Assembly: GCA_024697225.1 (NCBI GenBank)
Contig: JAILGA010000136.1
Location: 16,259-80,258 of the forward strand
From: Lachnospiraceae bacterium
Lineage (GTDB): Bacteria; Bacillota; Clostridia; Lachnospirales; Lachnospiraceae
Direction of reading: 5' to 3'
Length of the DNA: 64,000 nt
A program made the position numbers and the translations under genes. Below are positions 41,131 to 50,271 of the stretch, in pieces. The notes beneath the pieces are model-generated. The model was not told where the DNA came from. It searched no databases and saw nothing but the letters and a program-made list of their open reading frames with translations. How positions within the stretch are numbered: position 1 is the stretch's first letter; each line of letters opens with the position of its first letter.

Positions 41131-41203
41131 ATTCCATAGAATCGCTGTCAAAAGCAAAATGAATACCACAGCTGCATAAAAACATTCATGGAGAAGTAAG
41201 ACA

Positions 41204-42703
41204 ATGGAGACCGAGATTTCAGAATATAGTTCGTTTTTGAAAGAAAACCGCATCAAAGTGAACGGCTATCTCAACAAGGCGCTGTGGTTCTTTGTCCTGA
41301 CAGGACCTGCCATCGCATCGGGCATCAAAGGCGGTATCTTCAAAGACATCACTTATTTTACATGCATAAACATCTCCGTTGTGATCATCATCATGGCCCT
41401 TATCCATCTGTTGCTGCTCAAAAAGTATCCCGACAAGGCCTTCACCTGCATATTTGCATTAACGGCTCTGAACATGCTGCTGGCATATATGAACTATTCA
41501 CACGTAAGCATATACCTGACCTGGTTTCTGGTCCCGCTTCTTAGTCTTCTGTTCTGCGACAGGCATCTCTTCTTCTATTCTGTCATATCAAACTACATTC
41601 TGATGTTCATCACCACCAGGCTGACAGCACCGTACGAAGCGGCACTGAGGACAGAGCACAAAAGCGTCAACGCATATTTTGCGAATGTCATCAGCGGCTT
41701 TACGATCGAATCGGTAGTAATGTTCGCATCCGCATATCTAATCGGGAAACTGACAGTTGATTATTTCAAAAGTCTTTTTGATCAGCGCAGACAGATCATG
41801 GAACAGGAAAAAGCCATGGAAGAAAAAATGGGCATTCTCGATTCCATGGCTGAGATATATGATAATGTAAACCTTATCGACTTTGTCAATAATACGGAAA
41901 TGTCGCTTCGTGACTCAGAACAGAAAAAACACGGCATCGACTTCAGCGTTCAGACGCACACCCTCATGAATCAGAGGATCAAAAACCAGGTAATGCCCGA
42001 TCAGCTCGATGAGTTCCTGCAGTTTACCAATATCAAGACCGTAAGATCAAGACTGGCTCAGAAGAAGCTTATCAGTGCGGACTTTATAGACATCGTCTCC
42101 GGGTGGTTTCGCGCACAGTACATCACCGTGGACTCAACCCTTGACAACATCCCGAATATGGTCATCTACACCACAAGAAACGTTGATGAAGAAAAAAGGA
42201 GGGAGGAACATCTCATCAGGATATCTATGACCGACGAGATGACAAGACTGTTCAACCGCAGATGTTATGATGAAGATCTGAGGGAGATCAGAGATAGCGT
42301 TCTTTCGGATGATTTTGTGCTGTTCTCCATCGACGTAAACGGGCTTAAGAGAGTAAATGACACAAAGGGCCATGTGGCGGGCGATGAACTTATTAAGGGA
42401 GCAGCCAACTGCCTCGCTTTGTCAGTCGGAAACAAAGGAAAGGTATACAGAACCGGCGGCGATGAGTTTATGGCTGTGGTACACACGGATGATCCCGAAA
42501 AAGTGCGCGGCGAGATAATGAAGAAAGCCTCCGAATGGCACGGGATATATACCGATGAAGTCACGATGTCGGTAGGATATGCCTCTCACAAGGCCAATCC
42601 CGAAGCATCCGTCGACGACCTTGAACGCACTGCGGATGCTGACATGTACGCAGAAAAAGACAGGCACTACAAAGAGAGAGGAATCGAGAGGAGAAAACAC
42701 TAG
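41204..42703 (+). CDS. Membrane-bound diguanylate cyclase (GGDEF)
   Basis: The 499-residue protein has six membrane segments in its first 190 residues, a helical linker and signal-transmitting region, and a C-terminal GGDEF domain with the active motif intact in YRTGGDEFMAVV. The preceding MTDEMTRLFNRRCYDED start of the domain and the FSIDVNGLKRVNDTKGHVAGD block are also canonical. It should make c-di-GMP from two GTP at the membrane. An RxxD inhibitory site is not clear. GGAG lies ten bases before the ATG. It is the only protein in the window with catalytically complete c-di-GMP machinery. The next gene follows after 6 bp. Confidence 0.93.
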   Translation: METEISEYSSFLKENRIKVNGYLNKALWFFVLTGPAIASGIKGGIFKDITYFTCINISVVIIIMALIHLLLLKKYPDKAFTCIFALTALNMLLAYMNYSHVSIYLTWFLVPLLSLLFCDRHLFFYSVISNYILMFITTRLTAPYEAALRTEHKSVNAYFANVISGFTIESVVMFASAYLIGKLTVDYFKSLFDQRRQIMEQEKAMEEKMGILDSMAEIYDNVNLIDFVNNTEMSLRDSEQKKHGIDFSVQTHTLMNQRIKNQVMPDQLDEFLQFTNIKTVRSRLAQKKLISADFIDIVSGWFRAQYITVDSTLDNIPNMVIYTTRNVDEEKRREEHLIRISMTDEMTRLFNRRCYDEDLREIRDSVLSDDFVLFSIDVNGLKRVNDTKGHVAGDELIKGAANCLALSVGNKGKVYRTGGDEFMAVVHTDDPEKVRGEIMKKASEWHGIYTDEVTMSVGYASHKANPEASVDDLERTADADMYAEKDRHYKERGIERRKH

Positions 42704-42709
42704 AACCTC

Positions 42710-43363
42710 ATGGGTATTATGAGCCTGATTTTTGCGGCTGCCTTTATCATCTCAACGGCCGTACATCTTTATGCCTCACTCCGCAAGGATAGAAGGATGA
42801 GAAACATCTCCAAGCCCTTTATCCTGCTGTCCCTTCTCGGCTTTTACGCCCTGACGGCAAGTTCCGTGTCCGCGGCGATAATCCTCGCCCTCTTCTTCAG
42901 CTGGCTGGGCGATGTCCTGCTTATACCCGCCGGCATCAAATGGTTCACAGCCGGCGGCATCGCCTTTATGATCGGCCACGCATGCTTTGTGGCAGGCTAC
43001 CTGCCCGATGTGGATATCTCCGTCATCCCGCTTCCTCTTATCCCTGTCCTTGCCTTGTTTTTTGCGGCGGCGGTGGCTTTCATCTTCTCAAAGCTCAAGC
43101 CCCATCTCCCGAAAGAAATCTTTTATCCGATGTTTTTCTACCTTCTCATAAACGGCACCATGAACTGCTTTGCCATCTTGAGATGCGCTAGTTTTCCCTC
43201 TGCCCCCACTCTGACCACAGCCGTCGGCGCGGCCCTGTTCTTCGTTTCCGACACCTCCCTGTTTTTTGTCAGGTTCAAGAAGGACAGCCGCCTTAAGACA
43301 CATTTCCTGGTGATGTTAACATACTCGATCGGAGAGTTTCTGATCGTGCTGGGTCTGCTGTAA
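42710..43363 (+). CDS. YhhN/TMEM86-family membrane protein
   Basis: The 217-residue protein has seven to eight hydrophobic segments and the family pattern LRKDRRMRNISKPFILLSLL near the start, FFSWLGDVLLIP in the middle and FVSDTSLFFVRFK near the end, where the aspartates form the predicted active site. Eukaryotic members are lysoplasmalogenases, cleaving the vinyl ether bond of lysoplasmalogens; many clostridia make plasmalogens, so that role is plausible but unproven. It follows the DGC gene by 6 bp and precedes a lipid kinase gene, which hints at a lipid-related operon. Confidence 0.88.
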   Translation: MGIMSLIFAAAFIISTAVHLYASLRKDRRMRNISKPFILLSLLGFYALTASSVSAAIILALFFSWLGDVLLIPAGIKWFTAGGIAFMIGHACFVAGYLPDVDISVIPLPLIPVLALFFAAAVAFIFSKLKPHLPKEIFYPMFFYLLINGTMNCFAILRCASFPSAPTLTTAVGAALFFVSDTSLFFVRFKKDSRLKTHFLVMLTYSIGEFLIVLGLL

Positions 43364-43419
43364 GATAAGAAGTGGCATGTGAATAAAGAATCACACAGTT
43401 AATCAGGAGGACACAAGTC

Positions 43420-44235
43420 ATGAAATACTATCTCTACAATTCCCTGTCAAACAACGGTATCAGGCCTCAGGTGGCTGCGGGCACGGAACTGATCGATGCA
43501 GTCGGCATGGATTATCCTGAATACCTGAAAAAACTGGCTCCTGAAGATGAGGTCGTCCTCGTCGGCGGTGACGGCACGCTTAATTACTTTATCAATGCGG
43601 TAAAGGATACCGGTGTCAAAAATAACATTTATCTCCTTGGATGCGGGACCGGGAATGATTTCCTTAAGGACATAGACAGACAGCCCGGTGAAGAGGTACT
43701 GATCAACCCGTATATCACCAATCTGCCCACCGTGCGCGTAAACGGTCTCGAAAGGCTCTTTATCAACAACATGGGCTTCGGGATAGACGGCTATTGCTGT
43801 GAGGTTGCGGATAAGATCAAGGAGAAGAATCCTCAGGAAAAGATAGACTATTCGGGCATTGCGATCAAAGGCCTTCTGTTCCACTTTAAACCCTGCCACG
43901 CCGAGATCACCGTGGACGGAAAAAAGCATGAATTCGATCACGTGTGGATAGCGCCCACCATGAAAGGAAAATACTACGGCGGCGGCATGAAGATGGCTCC
44001 CGGCCAGGACCGCACAAAAGACACGCTCACTGTTGTGGTCTACCACTGCCGTTCCAAGCTGAAGGCACTTATGGCATTTCCATCGATTTTCAAAGGTGAG
44101 CACGTAAACAGGACGGACATCGTCGATATATTCACCGGGAAAGAGATAACGGTCCGTTTCTCCCGTCCCTGCGCAGCGCAGATAGACGGGGAAACAGTAT
44201 TAAATGTGACAGAGTATTCAGCCCTTATGGGATGA
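43420..44235 (+). CDS. Diacylglycerol kinase catalytic-domain lipid kinase
   Basis: The 271-residue protein belongs to the DAGK_cat/YegS group. The nucleotide-binding loop reads VVLVGGDGTLNYFINAV (GGDGT), followed by LLGCGTGNDFLKDI (the GTGND block) and INNMGFGIDGYCCEVAD, with the C-terminal domain containing the AQIDGETV motif. It should phosphorylate a lipid alcohol such as diacylglycerol or undecaprenol. The exact substrate is not resolved. AGGAGGA precedes the ATG. It converges with bioY across a 20-bp gap with no evident terminator hairpin. Confidence 0.92.
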   Translation: MKYYLYNSLSNNGIRPQVAAGTELIDAVGMDYPEYLKKLAPEDEVVLVGGDGTLNYFINAVKDTGVKNNIYLLGCGTGNDFLKDIDRQPGEEVLINPYITNLPTVRVNGLERLFINNMGFGIDGYCCEVADKIKEKNPQEKIDYSGIAIKGLLFHFKPCHAEITVDGKKHEFDHVWIAPTMKGKYYGGGMKMAPGQDRTKDTLTVVVYHCRSKLKALMAFPSIFKGEHVNRTDIVDIFTGKEITVRFSRPCAAQIDGETVLNVTEYSALMG

Positions 44236-44255
44236 CCGGTCGTTTGGCGTATATA

Positions 44256-44870
44256 TCAACCCCTGAGAAGCCCGGCTTTTGCAAGCGCCCTTTTAAGGAT
44301 CGGTCCGAGTATCCCCGCGAGAATGATCTTAAGTATTGCTGTCGGAATGAAGGGTATGACACAGGCTGAGAGCGAATACATAAGCCCTGCCTCCGCCACA
44401 AACATGAACCAGACCGTGCCGATCGCATAGTTGATGAGAGCGCCGATTATCAGACCGAGCCACATGGGGACAGAACGTTTAAGCGCATTACCCTGAATTC
44501 TGCGTGAAAGCTCCACACCAAGCCCGGCTGCCAGCGCCATGAGAGGGAATGAAAACAGGAATCCTCCTGTCATGCCGAAGAGCTTGCCTATTCCTCCGAC
44601 AAAGCCGGCAAAAACAGGGACGCCCGCCGCGCCAAGCAGCAGATAGACAATTACCGAAAGAGTTCCGCGCTTTGTTCCCAGTATCATTGCGGCAAGCGGC
44701 ACAGCCAGAGTCTGCAGCGTCATGGGCACTCCGCCCGGCAGCGGAACGCTTATCTGTGCCATTACCGTAATTATAGCCGTAAATACCGCGATATAGCAGA
44801 TATCCAGCGCAGTGACCGCTGTTTTCTCCATATTTCCCGCCGACATGTCTCTTTCCTTTGCCTTACTCAT
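44256..44870 (-). CDS. bioY: Biotin transporter BioY (ECF S component)
   Basis: The protein of about 204 residues has six membrane segments and the BioY motifs AISVPLP-type MAQISVPLPGGVPMTLQTLA, IYLLLGAAGVPVFAGF and GGFLFSFPLMA. It is the substrate-binding subunit that works with ECF ATPases, usually encoded elsewhere. The ATG at 44870, preceded by AGGAGAG, is preferred. The track start 37 codons upstream gives a basic leader that does not fit the family. It follows the ABC importer genes by 37 bp. No biotin synthesis genes are visible. Confidence 0.93.
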   Translation of the reverse strand: MSKAKERDMSAGNMEKTAVTALDICYIAVFTAIITVMAQISVPLPGGVPMTLQTLAVPLAAMILGTKRGTLSVIVYLLLGAAGVPVFAGFVGGIGKLFGMTGGFLFSFPLMALAAGLGVELSRRIQGNALKRSVPMWLGLIIGALINYAIGTVWFMFVAEAGLMYSLSACVIPFIPTAILKIILAGILGPILKRALAKAGLLRG

Positions 44871-44907
44871 GATGTCTCTCCTTCCTGAATGCACATATAT
44901 TCTCCCG

Positions 44908-46488
44908 TCACGTCTCCATAAGAGCCGCGGCAAGCAGTTCCTTAGTATAAACCTGTTCGGGCGCGGAGTAAACCCTGTCAACCGAACCTTCCTCTACGAT
45001 CCTCCCGCCCTTCATGATGGCCACCCTGTCGCAGATGCGGTATATTACCCTCAGATCATGCGATATCAAAAGCATCGCGATCCCCTTCTCATCTCTGAGT
45101 CTCTCCATAAGTGCGATTATCTGCTGCTGTACGGTAACGTCCAGAGCAGAAACAGGTTCATCCGCTATAATGAGTCCGGGACGGGATATTATCGCCTCGG
45201 CTATGGCAACCCGCTGTCTCTGCCCTCCCGACAGTTCTCTGGGTTTTCTCGAAAGCAGTTCCTCAGAAAGCTCCGCCTGATCAAGCGCATTCAGGACGGC
45301 CTCCCTGATTGCAGACGCACCTCCCGGATACTTCCGCCTCTTTCCTCCTGTGAGCGCCTCCGTCAATATCCATTCCACGGTATGCGCCGGATTAAGGCTG
45401 CCGTAGGGATCCTGAAATATCATCCTCATCCCGTTCCCGTAAGGCTCATATCCCTCTGCTCTCAATATCTCACCGGAAGTCACCTCAAGAGCTCCCATTA
45501 TCGCCCTTGCCGCTGTGGATTTGCCGCTCCCGCTCTCCCCCGCAAGCCCCAGTATCTCACCGGCCTTAAGTTCAAGCGAGACATCATGCAGTACCGTTTT
45601 GAAGCTGTTTTTGGACACTCCCGTCCGGTAGCCCGCGTCCACGCGGGACATTCTGATCAGAGTTTCTCCTGCTTCCCTGCTCTTCTTCTTTTCACCTATC
45701 CTCGGGATCGCCCCGATGAGCTGTTTTGTATAATCCTCGCGCGGATTATAGAATACTTCCTCTGTTTCTCCCTCTTCGACTATTCTGCCGTCCTTCATCA
45801 CGATGACCCTGTGGCAGAGAGTCTTTACCAGACTCAGATCGTGAGAGATGAAAAGGATCGCGCACCTCTTCTCCCTGTTTATCTTCTTAAAAAGCTCGAT
45901 GATCTGGGCCTGAACCGTCACATCAAGCGCCGTTGTAGGTTCGTCGGCTATCAGTATCTTGGGATCGCTTATCATCGCGGCAGCTATCATGACTCTCTGC
46001 CTCATTCCGCCCGAGAGTTCATGGGGATAACTGTTATATACGCGCCCGCTGTCGGACAGACCGGCGTCCTCCAGTGCAGCAAGTGCCCTTTCCTTCCTCT
46101 CATCCGCAGACATTTCCGGATGATGGATCCTTAAGCTCTCTTCGACCTGCTTTCCCACTCTGTACGCCGGATTCAGGGACGAAAGCGGCTCCTGAAACAC
46201 CACTGATATCTCATCACCCTGAAAGCCGCGCAGGATCTCCCTGTCGCAGTTTAAGAGGTTGTTTCCCTCAAAGAGTATGCTTCCGTTTCTGGCCATGCTG
46301 TGTCTCTTCAGGAGTCCGGCTATTGCAAGTGCGCTCAGGCTCTTCCCGGCGCCGGATTCCCCGACGATACCCACTATCTCACCCGCATTAAGTGTGAGGT
46401 CAAAATCAAAAACCGCAGTCTCCGGAAGTGTGTGGTCATTGAATTCTATCATGAGATCCTTAACGGACAGGATCGGCGCGTCAGTCAT
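44908..46488 (-). CDS. Dual-domain ABC transporter ATPase (oligopeptide/nickel family)
   Basis: The protein of about 526 residues has two complete ATPase domains, as in GsiA or fused DppD-DppF. Domain one: GIVGESGAGKS, ELSGGMRQRVMIAAAM, and DEPTTALDVTVQ. Domain two: GLAGESGSGKST, LSGGQRQRVAIAEA, and ADEPVSALDVTVQQ. It energises the importer encoded by the three upstream genes. The true start at 46488 overlaps the permease stop (46481) by eight bases. The track start at 46638 lies well inside the permease gene and is discounted. Confidence 0.93.
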   Translation of the reverse strand: MTDAPILSVKDLMIEFNDHTLPETAVFDFDLTLNAGEIVGIVGESGAGKSLSALAIAGLLKRHSMARNGSILFEGNNLLNCDREILRGFQGDEISVVFQEPLSSLNPAYRVGKQVEESLRIHHPEMSADERKERALAALEDAGLSDSGRVYNSYPHELSGGMRQRVMIAAAMISDPKILIADEPTTALDVTVQAQIIELFKKINREKRCAILFISHDLSLVKTLCHRVIVMKDGRIVEEGETEEVFYNPREDYTKQLIGAIPRIGEKKKSREAGETLIRMSRVDAGYRTGVSKNSFKTVLHDVSLELKAGEILGLAGESGSGKSTAARAIMGALEVTSGEILRAEGYEPYGNGMRMIFQDPYGSLNPAHTVEWILTEALTGGKRRKYPGGASAIREAVLNALDQAELSEELLSRKPRELSGGQRQRVAIAEAIISRPGLIIADEPVSALDVTVQQQIIALMERLRDEKGIAMLLISHDLRVIYRICDRVAIMKGGRIVEEGSVDRVYSAPEQVYTKELLAAALMET

Positions 46489-47305
46489 TGTTGCGCACCC
46501 CCTCTCCCATAAGCGAAAAGCCCAGGATCGAAAAAACCAGCACGATTCCCGGAAGAAGTGCCATCTGAGGAGCTTTGAACAGATATTGCTGCGACTCCGA
46601 AAGCATCCTTCCGAGAGAGGAATCCGGAGGCTGTACACCTATACCCAAAAAGCTCAGGGACGCTTCAGCAAGCACAGCGTTATTAAAGCCTATAAGCGCC
46701 GATGAGATGAGGACATCCGCAATATTTGGCAGGATATGGAAAAATATGATCCTCATATGTGATATGCCGTGCTGTCTCGCACTCATGCAGTAATCCCTGT
46801 TCTTTTCCCTCAGGAACTCGCCCCTGACAGTTCTCGCGAAGCTCGGGATAAATGCGATGCCGAGCGCCAGCATGACATGTATACGCCCGCTCCCGAATAC
46901 ACTTACGAATACCAGTGCGAGCAGGATACTCGGAAAGGCAAAAAGCGTGTCTATCACGCGCATCATGACTTCATCAAAAATACCGCCGAAATAACCGCAC
47001 AATGCGCCTATAAAAGCGCCGGCCGCCATACCTGTCATGACAGTGCCGAAAGCTATCGCAAGCGTCATTCCCGTTCCGGCCATCAGTCTGCTGAGCATAT
47101 CCCTGCCCAGATGATCGGTGCCAAGCAGATGTCCGGCTGATATGCCTGCGAGCTTTGCACCCTCGTCCATGGCATTCGGCGGAAACGGCGTATGCACATA
47201 ACCAGCAAGAGCCAGAGCAAGCACAGCCATCGAGATCACAAAGCCCGTGCGGAACATCGCGCTCTTACCGAACCTGTCTGAAAACGGTGAGAAAAACTTC
47301 GCCAT
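46481..47305 (-). CDS. ABC importer permease (DppC/OppC type)
   Basis: The 274-residue inner-membrane permease has a first membrane helix near residue 25, then the cytoplasmic-coupling block of this family, GTDHLGRDMLSRLMAGT, at about residue 65 and the EAA-type loop seen as ARTVRGEFLREKNRDYCMSA about residue 160. Five further hydrophobic segments are present. It pairs with the DppB-type permease encoded 11 bp upstream on the minus strand. Confidence 0.93.
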   Translation of the reverse strand: MAKFFSPFSDRFGKSAMFRTGFVISMAVLALALAGYVHTPFPPNAMDEGAKLAGISAGHLLGTDHLGRDMLSRLMAGTGMTLAIAFGTVMTGMAAGAFIGALCGYFGGIFDEVMMRVIDTLFAFPSILLALVFVSVFGSGRIHVMLALGIAFIPSFARTVRGEFLREKNRDYCMSARQHGISHMRIIFFHILPNIADVLISSALIGFNNAVLAEASLSFLGIGVQPPDSSLGRMLSESQQYLFKAPQMALLPGIVLVFSILGFSLMGEGVRNND

Positions 47306-47315
47306 GCTCCAACTC

Positions 47316-48260
47316 CTATATCCTTGGATCCAACAGGCGGTACAATATGTCCGCCGTCATGTTGACAAGCAGTATAAATGCAGCAAGCCCCATCACTATG
47401 GCTTCAACCACCGGATAATCCCTGCCGAGTATCGCGTTAAGAAGAAAACGCCCGTATCCGGGTATCCCGAATACCTGTTCTATGACAACGCTGCCGGCCA
47501 CCATGTCCGTGAGATTCATTGACAGAAACGTCAGCGCGGGAATGAACGCATTTTTCAGCACGTGTCTGTACAGAACCGCCATGGTTGAATTCCCTCTGCT
47601 GTAAGCAGTCCTTACATAATCCTCTCTGGCCTCCTTCAGGATCTGTGCCCTGAGAAGTTTTACAGTCATTGCGATCCTCGGAAGCGCTATGGCAAGCGCA
47701 GGAAAGAACATATATGCCAGAAAACCCGCGGGATCGGTCTTATACGAAACATAGCCGCCCGGTACAAATACCTTCAGAATTATGCCGAAGAACCAGGTCA
47801 GCATGATACCCATGAAAAAAGGCGGCACTGCCATAATGCCCTGACCGATAAAGAGAAGCACGCGATCGGACCTCTTCCCCTCATTTCTCGCATGCAAAAT
47901 GGAGAGAGGTACAGATATTACGACCAGTATCACAAACGCCATGAAGACGAGAGCCATGGTCACCGGAAGCTTATCACCCAAAAGCTCGGCCACCGGCATA
48001 TCATAAGAATAGGACACTCCGGGATCGCCCGTGATAAATCCGGATACCCACTTAAGATATCTCAGGGGAAGAGGACCGGTGAGCCCGAGTTTTTCCCTCA
48101 TCATCTCAAGCGCTTCGGGCGTGGCCTGCGTCCCCAGCTTCTTAACTGCAGGATCCCCGGGTATCAACGAAAAGGCAAAAAAAACCAGAACAGAGACCGC
48201 GGCAAGTGTTGCTGCCGCGGCCAATAACTTTTTGATCACATATTTCGCAGGGCTTTTCAA
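47316..48260 (-). CDS. ABC importer permease (DppB/OppB type)
   Basis: The 314-residue permease has an N-terminal signal-anchor, the family block FAFSLIPGDPAVKKLG, DPGVSYSYDMPVAELL and the cytoplasmic loop RAQILKEAREDYVRTAYSRG, followed by the last helices ending LADILYRLLDPRI. It is the partner of the DppC-type permease. The gene begins 17 bp after the binding-protein gene. Confidence 0.93.
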   Translation of the reverse strand: MKSPAKYVIKKLLAAAATLAAVSVLVFFAFSLIPGDPAVKKLGTQATPEALEMMREKLGLTGPLPLRYLKWVSGFITGDPGVSYSYDMPVAELLGDKLPVTMALVFMAFVILVVISVPLSILHARNEGKRSDRVLLFIGQGIMAVPPFFMGIMLTWFFGIILKVFVPGGYVSYKTDPAGFLAYMFFPALAIALPRIAMTVKLLRAQILKEAREDYVRTAYSRGNSTMAVLYRHVLKNAFIPALTFLSMNLTDMVAGSVVIEQVFGIPGYGRFLLNAILGRDYPVVEAIVMGLAAFILLVNMTADILYRLLDPRI

Positions 48261-48276
48261 TCCTTCACCTTGACCG

Positions 48277-49788
48277 TCACTGTGCGGCAGGCTTTAACAG
48301 AGCGACATCCTGAACATAGAGCGGATAAAACACATAGCCGGTGAACTTCTTATTCAGTGCCACAAAACATGGCAAATCCTGAATGTACACATTTGCCGCA
48401 TCCTCAGCAAGTATTCTCTCGCACTCCTTGAAGCATTCGGTCCTCACGCTGTCATCAACGCTCGACATCGCCTTATCGTAAGCCTTGTCGTAGTCGGGAT
48501 TGTTATAGTTAATAAAATTATTGCCAGCCTTAGAGTGGAATCTCGATAGAAGAGCCGTCGCGGAGAGCGTTGATGCGTCAACTCCGACCACGGTCGCCTC
48601 ATAATTTCTCGCACTGTAGACATCAGAAAGCCAGGTGTTCCACTCGACTGAATTGATCTTAACCTCTACTCCGCCCTTTGCGAACTGCTCGGCAAGCACC
48701 TGTGCTGTATCCACGTGCTGCTGATAATTGGACGGAACAGTGATCGTGAAAGACAGCGGAGATGAACTGTCATATCCAGCCTCAGCAAGCAGACTCTTAG
48801 CCGCTTCCACATCTGTCTCATACAGATCGTTTAGTTCCGGCATGAAATACTTTGAGAATGAAGGATACATGCTGCTTCCTATAGCAGAGCCCTCGCCGTC
48901 CGAAACAAAGTTCATGACACCCTGTCTGTCCATCAGCATGCACAGAGCCCTTCTTACACGGACATCGGAAAAAGGTCCGTAAGCGTTGTTCAGATACAGA
49001 GCCTGAACCAGATTCATAGCACCTGTATATATCTCAAATTTGTCGGACAACTGATCCTTCTGCGCGCTGGTGACTCTCGCATACATATCGATGGAACCGC
49101 CCTCAAGATCCATTACGACCGCATCGGCGTTGGCCTCCACCTTAAAGGTTACATCCTTTATGCCCGCAGGCGTGCCCCAGTAATCATCAAAGCGTGTGAC
49201 GATCAGATTCTCCTGTGGTGATCTTGAAACAAACTTATAGGGGCCGGTGCCTATCGGCTTTACGGCCGGTTCCTTGTTGCTTTCCGGAATGATCGCGCAG
49301 GTCAGATTGCAGAGAAAGTCTGCATCACCCTGCTCAAGGATCACGCTCACATGAGTGTCATCCGGTGTCTCGATCTCTTTTACAGCAGAAAGAGACGCAT
49401 TGATCCCTGCCTCTGCGCACCTTAATATCGAATATTTAACATCCGAGGCTTTTACTGACGAACCGTCATGAAAGAGAATGCCTTTTCTGATAGTGAAATC
49501 ATACCTGGCCGCGTCCTCTGAGATCGTCACGTCCTCTGCGACAGCCGGCACGAGATCACCTGCCTGATCGGGCTTTACAAGCCCCTCAAACACATTGAAC
49601 AACACCTCTTTGGTCCCTGCCGCCGTCATATAATGGGGGTCAAGGCTGTCGATATCCTGAGGTATCGCGATAGTGATCCCGGAAGAATCCTTTGCTGTCT
49701 TGCCGCCTGCGCACCCGCACAGTGCAGCAGCCAGAACCGACGCAACGATCAGAGAAAGAACACGCCTTGCAGCTGTTCTTCCGATCAT
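48277..49788 (-). CDS. Extracellular solute-binding lipoprotein, family 5
   Basis: The 503-residue protein starts with a lipoprotein signal (VASVLAAALCGCAGG; the last Cys of the lipobox would be lipidated by Lgt, whose gene is in this window). The mature part is a family 5 periplasmic-type binding protein: DIDSLDPHYMTAAGTKEV, LFNVFEGLVKPDQ and KPIGTGPYKFVS are characteristic. The family binds oligopeptides, dipeptides, nickel or heme; no residue pattern here decides among them. AGGAGG precedes the ATG and the gene starts 3 bp after nrdR. Confidence 0.92.
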   Translation of the reverse strand: MIGRTAARRVLSLIVASVLAAALCGCAGGKTAKDSSGITIAIPQDIDSLDPHYMTAAGTKEVLFNVFEGLVKPDQAGDLVPAVAEDVTISEDAARYDFTIRKGILFHDGSSVKASDVKYSILRCAEAGINASLSAVKEIETPDDTHVSVILEQGDADFLCNLTCAIIPESNKEPAVKPIGTGPYKFVSRSPQENLIVTRFDDYWGTPAGIKDVTFKVEANADAVVMDLEGGSIDMYARVTSAQKDQLSDKFEIYTGAMNLVQALYLNNAYGPFSDVRVRRALCMLMDRQGVMNFVSDGEGSAIGSSMYPSFSKYFMPELNDLYETDVEAAKSLLAEAGYDSSSPLSFTITVPSNYQQHVDTAQVLAEQFAKGGVEVKINSVEWNTWLSDVYSARNYEATVVGVDASTLSATALLSRFHSKAGNNFINYNNPDYDKAYDKAMSSVDDSVRTECFKECERILAEDAANVYIQDLPCFVALNKKFTGYVFYPLYVQDVALLKPAAQ

Positions 49789-49791
49789 TGC

Positions 49792-50250
49792 TTATTCCTC
49801 CTGATTCAAAACCTTTTTCAGTTCTTCCATAAATGTTTCAACGTCCTTGAACTCGCGGTACACGGACGCAAAACGCACATAAGCCACCTGGTCGAGTTCC
49901 TTCACCTTGTTGATGACGAGCTCGCCGATGATACTGCTCGGGATCTCCTTCTGCTCCATATTGAAGATCTCGTTCTCTATCTCATCTATACATTTGGTGA
50001 TCTGAGCCGCGCTGACCGGCCTCTTATGACAGGCGAGAAGAATGCTGTTCTCGATCTTGGAGCGGTTATACTGCTCGCGCCCCGAATCCTTTTTGATCAC
50101 GATGAGAGGAATCGTCTCCACCTTTTCATAGGTGGTAAAACGCTTCTTGCAATTATCACATACGCGCCTTCTGCGGATAGATGTATTCTCGTCAGCCGGT
50201 CTCGAATCTATAACGCGCGTATCATCTTTTCCGCAGAAAGGACACTTCAT
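49792..50250 (-). CDS. nrdR: Transcriptional repressor NrdR
   Basis: The 152-residue protein has an N-terminal zinc ribbon, MKCPFCGKDDTRVIDSRPAD with the second pair in RRVCDNCKKRF, and a C-terminal ATP-cone domain (LIVIKKDSGREQYNRSKIE, SSIIGELVINKVKEL). It represses ribonucleotide reductase genes in response to ATP/dATP levels. No reductase gene or NrdR box is in the window. It lies between ftsZ and the ABC importer genes, 21 bp after ftsZ, with a GAGGTG ribosome binding site. Confidence 0.97.
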   Translation of the reverse strand: MKCPFCGKDDTRVIDSRPADENTSIRRRRVCDNCKKRFTTYEKVETIPLIVIKKDSGREQYNRSKIENSILLACHKRPVSAAQITKCIDEIENEIFNMEQKEIPSSIIGELVINKVKELDQVAYVRFASVYREFKDVETFMEELKKVLNQEE

Positions 50251-50271
50251 ATTTCACCTCTTATTGTTGTA

